A DNA stretch of 64,000 nt from Symbiodinium natans. Taxonomy: Eukaryota > Sar > Dinophyceae > Suessiales > Symbiodiniaceae. The stretch covers positions 282,463 through 346,462 of the forward strand of contig CAJNDS010002076.1 of NCBI GenBank assembly GCA_905221605.1. The letters are read 5' to 3'. A program made the translations under genes and the position numbers. The notes under the pieces were generated by a model. That model was not told the origin of the DNA, ran no database searches, and saw nothing but the letters and a program-made list of their open reading frames with translations. Positions 54,681-64,000 of the stretch are shown in pieces; the stretch's first letter is position 1; every line of letters starts with the position of its first letter.

Positions 54681-57652
54681 CCCACGGTCTCTTCCACAAA
54701 TGAGCGGGCGGCTCTTCTCTTTGGAACTCCTTCTGATCAGCAGAAGTTGGGTTCTCCTTCCCAAGACCCGAACCCCACCATCATGATGGTTGTGTGGCAA
54801 CTCTTAAGCATTAAACCTTCATAGCACCAAGCCGAGAAGGACATCTGCCTTTCCTACGCGAAGGCGGGTATTGATCGTTAGTGTACGGGGTTTAAGTGTT
54901 TGGGCTTCTCGCCCATGCCCATGGATGGAGAGGGTCCGGAGGTACAGCGGGCAATCAATCCGAACTTGTCTTCTGAGGCAGTCTTCGTTCTTGTCCTTCC
55001 AAGCGAGACAGCAGACGTGAATTCTGATTTCGTGCAAACAAAGTATTCGGGAAAGGGGTTTGGAGTTTGTTCATGCTTCCCTATATTCCTATCTTGACCA
55101 CCTGTTGTGAGGCAGCTGCAAAATGCCAAGACCCTGAGCCCCAAAGCGAGAAGTAAACCTCCTCCTGTGGTCATCTACTGCTCGAAGGCTCGATATTTGC
55201 AGACGGGCAAATGGACAGGCTCAAAGCAAGCCATGATGGGCTTTGGTGGGCTTCAGGGATTTCAGTGGAAGGAGTGGATGGGTTCGGGAGCTGAGGAGGG
55301 TTGCAGGACTCAGGGCTTCATGCACTGGGCCTGAAGAGAGAGAGGGGGGAGAAGGAAGCGGGAGCGGGAGATGAGTGTTTGTATTCTTCTTGAGCTGTGG
55401 GATTAGGCGCGGGAGCAGGTGAGGAAGTTGAATACCTGCAAAGTACAGAGCCCAAAAGAATGACGAGAAGCAGAAGAAGTCAACTTTGAAAGACCTTGGC
55501 GAGGTCCGCTGTCCGAGGGCATCGCCAAGGCCCTGGACTATGGCGCGTGGGGCGGTGGCGAGATTGAGGCAAGCCCCGCCGTCCGCCTCCACCATCCTCC
55601 GTCTCGCTTCCGGGAACCGACCAAATTCCATGCCTATGCAAACTCGCCGCTCTACATCTCCCTCCTACACGTCAGGTCCCTGAGGTCCTAAGAGGTTCCT
55701 GCTTATCTTCGAGACCAAGACCTACCGAATCAAGGGAAACAACAAAAGAAAAGCGCACCAGGAAGAGCCAGCCGTGAAAGCCGCTACAAAGATCCAGACA
55801 GTTGAGAGTTCCAAACGGTGACTGTGAGGAAGCTACGCTAGGCTTAAGTCGTTCCAGGTGTGCAATGGGTTAAGACCTCCTTTCCCCCAAGACCGCAAGC
55901 AGAACCGGACTTTGTAGCGAGAAAAGTGGACGCCAAGTCTTTCCAAGGAGACTATGAAGATCAATGTATTATACCAAAAGGGCCTTTGCACCTCGTTTCT
56001 TTGTTCTGCAGCTTGCCATGTCAAGGGCCTCATCAAACCAAAGCGTGACACTTTGCTTTTGCCGAAAAAGGGCTTCCCGACAACCGATACACCGCTCCAC
56101 GAAATCCACAGAATGCACAACTTCCCCGCAGGAAGTGAACCCCGTCGGGCTCTGAGTTGCAGGGGCGCTTGAGGGTTGGACTATGTTGAAATGCAAGAGG
56201 AGTAAGGCAAGTCCCTGAGGGCTAAGCGCGGGATCTCTCCGGAGTGGGATATGGGGGATGTCAAGGCATGGAGTGATTGGTGTCGCTGTGGTATTCCGGT
56301 GAGATCTGTTGAGGCATGTTTGATTTGTTTGGTTTGGCTTGCGCCATGCAGGGCTCAAGGAGGATTTCGGAGATTTGTTTAGGAAAGTGATAACCGTGGT
56401 TCAGTGAACGCAATCATGTAGATATCATTTCGCACACCACGGGGCCTACATCTGCGCATTTTCAGCCTCTTGATTCCCTCAACCCTAAAGTTTAAAACCC
56501 GAAGCCCCGAGCCAAAGCCCAAACCAAGCCCACAAAATGCCAAAATGGACCGAGGACCGGGGCCCCAATGATCCCGACATGACTCCCCCGGAGATCCTGA
56601 CGCCTCCCGACACCATTGGCACTGTTTCTTGATATCCGTGAGGTGTGCGGTTGTGTCACGGGTTGTGGCTTGCTGTGGCCTTTTTCGAGACTTCAGTATG
56701 CCTCGGCTCATTGCTGTCGCAGGGGCACGTTGTTCGTAAGAAGCCGGCGGCCCCAAGCATTCAGTGCCAGACAATGTTGGGAACATTCCAGGAGCACCTT
56801 ACAGCAGCATTCCAACACCACTCCCGAGAGTACGAGCCGCAGAAGCGCGAAATAAACCCATCCAAGAGCCCGAACTTCGGAACCTGTACTTAAGGAGTAA
56901 AGTTGGGCCGAGGTAGGGCTGCATTGGTTGCATGGGTCTCTCCCCCGCCCCCACTCCCACTCCCCAAATCCAAGCAGTCAAGCCCACCCCTGCAGAGCGC
57001 AGTTTGGGCAATGACCGCAATCCCTCCTTACTTAACGTTAGAACGTTAGAACCCTATACTATGCTGTTGCCACACCGTTTTGGGAACAGGAGTAAGGTCT
57101 AGATGTGATGCTTCCGTCACTGGCTCTCTTGAAGTCGTTGTGCTTAGTGTGTTCCTGTTCCTTGGGGATCATGCAGGGTTTTCTTAGTTCTTAGATGCAT
57201 TCGCCATGTATGGATGCTCGCATGCCCAACCGTGAGGTTCGTAGGCATGCCTTCCGACCTCATCGAGGCGGGCACCAGCACCACAAATGTTGCACCTGAT
57301 GAGCCAGAGAAATCTAGTTTGACAAAGATAACAATCCCACATGTCTTTTAGGAATCCTCAGTGTTGCTGTTGGATGTCTTGGTATTTAACCCATGTATAG
57401 GGATCAACGGCGTAAACCAAGTGAAGCATCAACAATCCTGAATAATAGCCTTAATAGTAGCCATGCAGTGAAAAACCACACTTTCGGATGCTAACCCTCT
57501 CTTTTACATGTGCTGCAGGTGCCAGGTTTTTGAAGGTACCAAATCCTGGTTCTGCAAGGTTTGAGCTGAAACCGCTTTTCTTCCGATTGGTTGATAATTG
57601 GAAGATTGCACCGGCATCCTTTGCGGAGGGCTTCGAATATCAGAGCTACTGA
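54681..57652 (+). CDS. Multi-exon gene of unknown function
   Basis: The last three exons join in phase: 56533-56623 (PKWTEDRGPNDPDMTPPEIL, ends before GTTTCT), 56723-56885 (GHVVRKKPAAPSIQCQTMLG, QEHLTAAFQHHSREYEPQK, ends before GTACTT) and 57519-57652 (ARFLKVPNPGSARFELKPLF, FRLVDNWKIAPASFAEGFEY, TGA 57650-57652). The last acceptor has a strong branch/polypyrimidine context, CTAACCCTCTCTTTTACATG then TGCTGCAG. Upstream candidate exons: 54681-54770 (STNERAALLFGTPSDQQKLG), 54905-55050 (EAVFVLVLPSETADVNSDFV), 55110-55215 (KPPPVVIYCSKARYLQTG), 55475-55671 (RPWRGPLSEGIAKALDYGAW), 55692-55829 (RFLLIFETKTYRIKGNNKRK), 55904-55965 (EPDFVARKVDAKSFQGDYED) and 56026-56134 (LLLPKKGFPTTDTPLHEIHR). I do not recognise the family. 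Membership of the upstream pieces is inference. Confidence 0.5.
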
Positions 57653-58689
57653 GTCGCTTTACAAGTTGCCATTCCTTGGAGTCCAGAGTGTCCAAGCCAT
57701 CGAAGCCCCAAGCTGCAAGGTATCAGCAGTCTAAGTTCCAGGCTGGACCCCGCATGCTAACGTGTCTTTAAGCATTATGTAAGGAGAGCAGTTTTTTGAA
57801 AGAAAAGCGCCTCACCTGGGTTTGTTGCATGCAAAGCGTCCATGATACTGTGCCCGAACGAGAGCGACGTCCATGTTACCAGCACATCCATTGGCTAGAG
57901 CACAAAAAGCTGAAAGCGCATCCACTGGCCAGAGCGTCCATGCCCAACGATCCTTGCACCATGAATCCGCCAACCCGCAACACCGAAAACGCGCCTGCAA
58001 AAACATCAACAAGAACGCTCGCTCTCAAGCAAAATTCCAAATTCACATGCCAAACAAGACTTAAAAAACAAAGAAGCAGCAGACTCAACACCCTAAACTC
58101 CCAACCCGAAGTCGATGCTGAATGAGAGTGAGGCGCTGAAGCCGGGAGATTTGGTGGACGGCTTCCCAGAGGAGAGCAGATGCAGAGCTTTAGGCTGTCA
58201 AAGGTTTGGCGACTCAGGGGTCGGATGAGCACAAAAGAAATTCAAGACCGTGTGAGACAAAGCCCATCGTCCATTGTATGGACTTCGTCTGATGATTCTG
58301 ATGAGGCGAAGTGCTATAGTGGTAGCAGGCCATTCGCCTTGTACTTGAACCCTAAACCGTTTTTTTGCGACAAGCGCTTGCTCTCTGTCTCTTTGTGTGT
58401 GTGTGAGAGGGTGGGTGGGAGGGATGGAGAGGAAGGAGGGTGGGAGAGGGTGGGAGAGGGTGGAGAGGGAGAGGGGGGAGTGGGTGGGAGGGTGGGTGCG
58501 TGCGTGGCAGATTGAAGCCAGAATTGCGGTCTGAACTTGGTGGGTGGCGCACAGTGATGGCTGCCTTGGCTTTGACGACAGGACGTTCGCCAAGACATCG
58601 GCAACGTGGTGCTGAGTGAGGCGGGGCTGCTGTGAGGCTGACTGCTTCAATGCTTATACACTTTCTCAACGTAGTAGTGTAGACTTGGG
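57653..58689. other. Spacer with no supported gene
   Basis: A short frame from an ATG near 58116 (LNESEALKPGDLVDGFPEES) looks protein-like and could be a first exon, but nothing confirms it. 58400-58500 is a GGTGGGAGAGGG-type purine repeat. Confidence 0.3.
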
Positions 58690-60040
58690 CAAGGCATTTC
58701 TCAGCTTCTTCACGCTCGCTCGCTCTCTCCCTCTCTCCCTCTCTCCCCTCTCTCCCCTCTCTCCCCTCTCTCCCCTCTCTCCCCTCTCTCCCCTCTCTCC
58801 CCTCTCTCCCCCCCTCTCCCTCTCATCCCCTCATCTCCCCGCCTCTCCCCCCTCTCTCCCCCTCTTCCCCTCTACTCCCCTTCTCCCTCCTCTCCCCTCT
58901 CTCCCCTCTCTCACCTCTCTCCTCTCCGTCCACTCTCCCCTCTCTCCCCGCTCTCCCCTCTCTCACCCTCTCTCACCCTCCTCATCTCCCCTCTCGCCCC
59001 TCTCTCCCGCTCTCCCCTTCTCCCCTCTCTTCCCCTCTCTCACCCTCTCTCCCCTCTTTTTTCATCTCCCCTCTCTCCCCCGCTCCCCTCTCTCCGCCTG
59101 TCTCCACGGTCCTCCCCTGTCTACCCCTCTCTCCCTCTCTCCGCCCTCTCCCCTTCTCTCCCCCTCTCTCCCCTCTCTTCCCCCCTCTCCTCCCCTCTCC
59201 TCCTCGTCCCCTCTCTCCCCTCCTCTCCCCTCACAATCCCCTCTCACGCCCCTCCTCACACCCCTCTCGCCCTCCCCTCCCCTCACACACCCCCCTCACT
59301 CCCTCTCTCCCCGCTCTCCCCTCTCTCCCCTCTCTCCCCTCTCTCCCCTCGTCTCCCCTCTCTCCCCTCTCTCCCCTCTCTCCCCTCTCCACCTCCATCT
59401 CCCTCCCCCTCTCTCTTCCGTCTCTCTCCCTTCTCTCTCCCTTCTCTCTCCCTTCTCTCTCCCGTCTCTCTCCCTTCTCTCTCCCTTCTCTCTCCCTTCT
59501 CTCTCCCTTCTCTCTCCCTTTCTCTCTCCCTTCTCTCTCCCTTCTCTCTCCCTTCTCTCTCCCGTCTCTCTCCCTTCTCTCTCCCTTCTCTCTCCCTTCT
59601 CTCTCCCTTCTCTCTCCCTTCTCTCTCTCTTCTCTCTCCCTTCTCTCTCCCTTCTCTCTCCCTTCTCTCTCCCGTCTCTCTCCCTTCTCTCTCCCTTCTC
59701 TCTCCCTTCTCTCTCCCTTCTCTCTCCCCTCTCTCCCCTCTCTCCCCTCTCTCCCCTCTTTTTTCTCTCCCCTCTCTCCCCTCTCTCCCCTCTCTCCCTC
59801 CCCTCTCTCCTCTGTCTCCCCTGTCTCCCCTCTCTCCCCTCTCTCCCCTCTCTCTCTCCCCTCTCCTCCCCTCTCTCTCCCCTCTCCCCCTCTCTCCCCT
59901 CTCTTCTCCCCCCTCTCTCCCCCTCTCCCCTCTCTCCCCTCTTTCCCCTCCCCTCTCTCCTCTCTCCCCTCTCTCCCCTCTCTCCCCTCCCCCTTCTTCC
60001 CCTTCTCCCCCTCTCGCCTCTCACCTCTCACCTCTCCCTT
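58690..60040. repeat. 1.35-kb polypyrimidine satellite
   Basis: Almost pure C/T on the plus strand. 58740-58810 is a 10-bp CTCTCTCCCC array, 59300-59395 similar, and 59415-59735 a regular 11-bp CTCTCTCCCTT array with occasional CCG variants; 59735-60000 returns to CTCTCCCC words. The 489-codon frame across it is an artefact of a sequence without stops. Confidence 0.95.
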
Positions 60041-61282
60041 CTCCCTCCACTGTCACACCACCCGCATGTGGCAATCGATATGTAACCTCCATCCAAAGGC
60101 CATCTCACCAGCAAGATTCAGTGATGGATCAACGTGCCTCCGGCAAGAATGAAATCAAGCTATAAACTCTAAACCCCAATCAGATGACCAAACAGTCATT
60201 CCCCAGCGGCGTCCCAAACCCGAAAGTTTTCGACAGCTCCAAACCCCACAATCTGCACCCCTGTGAAGGTTTGGCTGCGTGGGCATCTTCATGTTCGACT
60301 TGCGGGGGAACAGGACCCACGGAAATCCCAACTAAACCCGGCGTTTTAACTGTCAGGGCCCCGTTAGGTTTAGTTAGCGCTATGCGACCCGCCTCGGCCG
60401 CACGGCAGCGGCGAGGCAAGCTCGCCACTTGTAGTAAAGCTGGCGTTTCGGAGGTAAGGGAAAAGCGTGGCCTGGGGGGAGGTACAAAAGGGGTGGAGGT
60501 GGAGGGCAGGGTGGGGAAACAGGAAACAGGTCGGAAACATGGCAAGGGGTGGGAGTGTTTTGTTGCTCGAGGGCGGGGGAGGAGCAGGCAAGGCAAGAAT
60601 ACAACAAGATGAGGCGATGCCGCCGGCTGGCCCTTTGGAGGGTTAGGGAGAACACGCCGTTGTGCGCCATATGGTCGTCCCCAAAAGCGCCTCGGTCCTG
60701 ACATTCCTGACGCGGAGTGTCCGTTCCAAGCGAAAAAGTATTGAAAAAGGGCGAACCTGCATACAGGATTAGAGGTTCCCTGCTTCGTGCTTCCCCAGAC
60801 TCCTACGGCCCGAGGCCTCGGCGAATTCCTAAAGCTTGTTGGTTTGAAGGGCATCGCCTCAGCGTCTGGCAGGATCAACGCCGATGGCACCCGCCGCACC
60901 GGATTGCTGCTGTCGGAAAAGCAGAAGCAGGCTCCAGGGCTGCGGGGGCATGACTATTATAGTGACCATAGAGATCTGACTAAGGCCTTATTCGGGCCAA
61001 GTTGTCAAGAGCTTCGAGGGTTGCGATATGTGTCAAAGGGCTACGCCTGCAGCGTTGTGAATGCGGTCTTGAAGCATGTCAGCAGGCTGCTCTGTTCCGC
61101 TCATATGCTAGTTCCCTCAGAGTCCCTTCCGCGGCTCTGGTTTCAATACGGCCCTTAGCATTCGGCCGCTCAGAACATGCCACGGCGTGGCATCCTGTAG
61201 CTGAGCTGTATCGTGGTTATGTTGTCAGCTTTTTCTCGGATAACTTAATTCGGCGGGTCTCCCCCGCTCCCACCAAAAACAG
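60041..61282 (+). other. Region upstream of the phosphatase gene, possible further exons
   Basis: 60787-61158 is open and moderately protein-like (SGRINADGTRRTGLLLSEKQ, GHDYYSDHRDLTKALFG), and 60184-60380 has SFPSGVPNPKVFDSSKPHN. Neither shows a phosphatase motif. They could be 5' exons of the following gene or spurious. Confidence 0.3.
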
Positions 61283-62521
61283 GCTGTGGAAGAGGTCTTC
61301 CGAGATTCCGGCCTGCCCTTTGACATGCCTTCATGGAGAGCTCCAAGGTTTAAGGGGTTGCAGAAATTTGTCGGCTGAAGGATGCAAACGCCACTGCACA
61401 CTACCGAAATCTTGCAGGTGCGCGGGGCAGCGCGGGAAAGAGGCAACAAAACTTTAAAAGAGACCACCGAGGCATCCTAAGTCTTCCAGCCCAGGCGATG
61501 CATCATCCTCTGTTCAGAGCTGCCCTACGTCTGGGAGCGCCCGGAGATCATGCGATCGACGCTGGGTTTTGGACCGGCCTAAGGGTTTGGGTCTTGGAGA
61601 ATGCAAACGTAACGCACCCTGTGAGCCCTGACCCTGCACCGTCTACACCCCCACCCTTGACTGGGGAAAGTCTAAGCACTAGCTTCTGACATATTGACTG
61701 CAGTATGGTCTGTGTTCGCCCAGGAAAGCCGCTCGACTGGGCTTTCTGAGGGACCATTGGGCCTACAACGTGAGCGACGCTGGTCTCAGAGCAGCAGCTG
61801 TTTCATGATGCTGCACAACCTTGTGAACGCTATGCGAACTCCCCCTAAAGCCGCGCGTACGAACACTGCCCACAAGAGCCTCGCAAACTCCCCAAGTGCC
61901 AAGAGCCCGCGATTTGCGACCGGCGATCCATGAAGAGCCATGCCAACCTCGAATCACAAGCGCTCGAATCGCAAGCGCAAGGACCGCAAGGAGGACCTGC
62001 CCAGCAAGCCCTCATCCCCTTCACCCTAAGCCTTGGCCCTGATTCTCCGACGGTCCGAAGGACCTGCCCAAAACCCTCAACCCTCTTCCAAGCCGAGGAG
62101 CTGACTTGGTTGTTGGACCTTTGCTTCGAGTGGAAGGTGCGGCTGCTTTTTTGGGTTCTTTAGGGGGTAGATACTTAAACCCCTTGAAGCAACCCGAGCC
62201 CTAGTAACCCTGAAGCCCCTTAAAGCGCTCCCAAGCGAGGCCGCCTCCTCAAAGCGCGAAGTTCTGCTGCTGGGTGGTGACCTCCACATCTCCGTGTATT
62301 CGGCGCGCCAGGGGTCGGGACAGTCGAGTGCCATCTCCGTTTAGGTTCCAGACATTCGGAAGCTTTCGTACAAGGGGATCCCATCAGCCACTAGCCTGTC
62401 TTCTCGCCAGCGTGTAGAGGTGATCTATGATGAAGCCACCGGGGGCATGATCCGGCCGCTTTCCACAAGTTAGACTGGGGCCCTCAGCAATGTCCTCGAT
62501 TGAGTGTCACGGAATTGGAGG

Positions 62522-62565
<44 letters not shown>

Positions 62566-63291
62566 TACCACAGGTCTCTGCATGGCGAGTCTACAGCACC
62601 ATCTGCGATGTGACCCCTCAGGTGCATCACCACGAGCCCGGTGTCCAACATCGTGAGCCGCTTCTACGCCCACCTGGAAGGGACCATCAGCAGTCGACCC
62701 TTGGACCTGAGAGTGCCAGATGTCAGCAGCAGAACACGGATCCTCAAGGGTTCTTCTTCAGTCAGTTTCCCCACGCTGTCCCATGATTGATCCTCCAAGG
62801 AGGGAAAACCTGTTTACTCTTCATTCAGACCAACCTGGTGGTACATGATGCTCAAAAACTCAGTGTGCCCCCCCCGGCCCAACGAGAAGCCGAGACCTCT
62901 AGAGCAAGCCTCTACTGCAAACCTCTTTTAAACCCCCAATCTCCTCCAACCCCCCAAAAACAAATTGTACTCCCTGTGCCCCCCCTGAACACCCCCATAC
63001 AACCCAGCCAAGACAGAGGCTATACTTACCGGCATGAGCCGCTTCCGGAGGCCAAGGCGCGAGAGTTTCTTTGGAGGCTTTTCGGGGGGCTTGAGGGGCT
63101 TTTGCGGGGTAGTGGGAGGGCTAAGGATGTGAAAAGTCTGCAGTGTTAGATTCCTGAGGCACTCCTGTCTCAGACGTACGCTGCGCGATCCCCAAGCCAT
63201 GTGTCAGACCTTCTGCAAGATCGAGATCTCTCTGTCGGACGTATCCTGTGACGTGAAGGCCGATGGGCTCTGTGATGAAGCGTTTGAGTAA
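61283..63291 (+). CDS. PhoD-like metallophosphatase, multi-exon (5' end not found)
   Basis: Exons by motif: 61283-61369 (AVEEVFRDSGLPFDMPSWRA, donor GTCGGC), about 61490-61580 (CIILCSELPYVWERPEIMRS), about 61713-61770 (FLRDHWAYNVS), 62098-62136 (EELTWLLDLCFEWK, donor GTGCGG), about 62240-62330 (REVLLLGGDLHISVYSARQ), 62621 to about 62740 (CITTSPVSNIVSRFYAHLEG, acceptor CCCCTCAG) and 63156-63291 (DPQAMCQTFCKIEISLSDVS, TAA 63289-63291). 63015-63110 (HEPLPEAKAREFLWRLFGG) may be another. GGDLH is the late metal-binding motif of PhoD-type alkaline phosphatases, and the TTSPVSN after it matches the usual S-P-x-x-N block; the order also fits. The enzyme would hydrolyse phosphate esters, probably with Fe/Ca. 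Joins not all resolved. Confidence 0.6.
62526..62563. repeat. (TC)n microsatellite in an intron
   Basis: Nineteen TC repeats in the intron of the PhoD-like gene, 58 bp before the acceptor at 62620. Confidence 0.9.
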
Positions 63292-64000
63292 AGCAACTAT
63301 GCTCCTCCCCCTTTCAACACCGCACATTCCCACGACAGTCGAGTAGCTTTCGTCTCGCTCCTCCCTCTCCCTCCTTGTCCCCCTCCCTTCCTCTCTCTCT
63401 TTGTCTCTCGTTGTCTCTCTGTTCTTTCTCTCTGAAAGCGTAGCTGGCATGGGCAGGGACAGTAGCCACCTGATGAGGTGGCAACCCCTAACCGCCCCCC
63501 CACCTGTCGCCTCCGCAACCCTTCATCAGTGGTATTACCACCGTCGCTTTTTTCCGCCCACGATGATTGCGGCCACCACCTCTCGTGCCGTCACAGGAGT
63601 TGCAGCAGTAGCAGGCAACCTTCCCTGGCCTTACCTTACTTGGACCCCAAACCTTGCCATTCTGTTGAAAACGTTTGAACCATCGTCATGAAGTCGCGTT
63701 TCTGCTGTGTTTTCAGTACACTGTCTTCCCCTTGTGTTTCGCCTGGCCTCGCCCCCACGGGGCACGATGGTGCGGTTCTTCATATACGGATCGAGGACAG
63801 CGCAGTCCCCAAACTCGAGTATTTGGGGGTGGATTTTCGCAGGCATTGCAGCTGCAACTTGAATCAACACAGAGGCGATCTGTAGCTTCAACTCAAAGGG
63901 ATCTTTAGCCATTTTGCAAACAGGGGGACGCTGACGTGGGTGAGGACCTAGAGATTTTCGCGAGCATTTCATGTAGAAATCTACAGCTTCCCGACGAGGG
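63292..64000. other. Right edge, no supported gene
   Basis: 63345-63435 is pyrimidine-rich. A 113-codon minus frame (63972-63631; AKDPFELKLQIASVLIQVAA, IHPQILEFGDCAVLDPYMKN) and an overlapping plus frame (HIRIEDSAVPKLEYLGVDF) are both open. Either could be an exon of a gene extending past the window; I cannot choose. Confidence 0.3.

Noticed and set aside
58616-60085. 489-codon plus-strand open frame and matching long minus frames
   Set aside because: Composed entirely of Leu/Ser/Pro or Arg/Glu/Gly repeats from the polypyrimidine satellite; there is no complex sequence.
1-64000. CRISPR arrays, bacterial operons, riboswitches
   Set aside because: No regularly spaced short repeats with unique spacers and no prokaryotic gene arrangement; all tandem repeats found are contiguous satellites.

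Overview
The window looks like dinoflagellate nuclear DNA, probably from a Symbiodiniaceae-like genome. The strongest single sign is a perfect 22-nt dinoflagellate spliced-leader exon at 4338-4359, followed directly by a GT donor and a hairpin. Other signs are host genes cut into very small exons with GC as well as GT donors, a dinoflagellate-style LRR protein, and several broken retroelements of kinds common in these genomes. No bacterial operon structure, rRNA, confident tRNA or CRISPR was seen. Species was not determined.

Layout. 1-2.1 kb: minus-strand LRR protein gene running off the left edge. 2.6-4.1 kb: 72-bp tandem repeats leading into a frame-broken Glu/Lys-rich coiled-coil gene. 4.3 kb: spliced-leader RNA gene. 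4.4-6.9 kb: AT-rich non-coding DNA. 6.9-23 kb: retroelement territory. It holds a minus-strand gene remnant with a CCCH finger and an HxD dioxygenase-like domain, a DIRS-like element copy A with an internal inversion, the 5' part of a LINE with an endonuclease, a tyrosine-recombinase gene, and a longer DIRS-like copy B (gag, methyltransferase-like domain, reverse transcriptase, RNase H). 23.2-23.5 kb: GCC/GCT triplet array. 25.7-28.1 kb: mosaic of another LINE family, also with an internal inversion. 28.64 kb: small foldback element.

29-38 kb: multi-exon plus-strand gene for a STELLO/DUF288-type glycosyltransferase, with repeat-filled introns. 38.5-39.4 kb: unassigned coding-looking stretches. 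40-41 kb: intact intronless Ntn-hydrolase gene. 41.7-54 kb: scattered candidate exons that could not be assigned, with a G-tract satellite at 43.2 kb. 54.7-57.65 kb: multi-exon plus-strand gene of unknown function; three consecutive terminal exons join in phase. 58.7-60.0 kb: 1.35-kb polypyrimidine satellite. 61.3-63.3 kb: multi-exon PhoD-like metallophosphatase gene.

Host genes are unrelated neighbours (a likely Golgi glycosyltransferase, an amide hydrolase, a phosphatase, an LRR protein), each expected to be matured by spliced-leader trans-splicing rather than as operons. The retroelements are old: nearly all have frameshifts. All exon calls come from reading frames, splice-site phase and remembered family motifs; no alignment was run.
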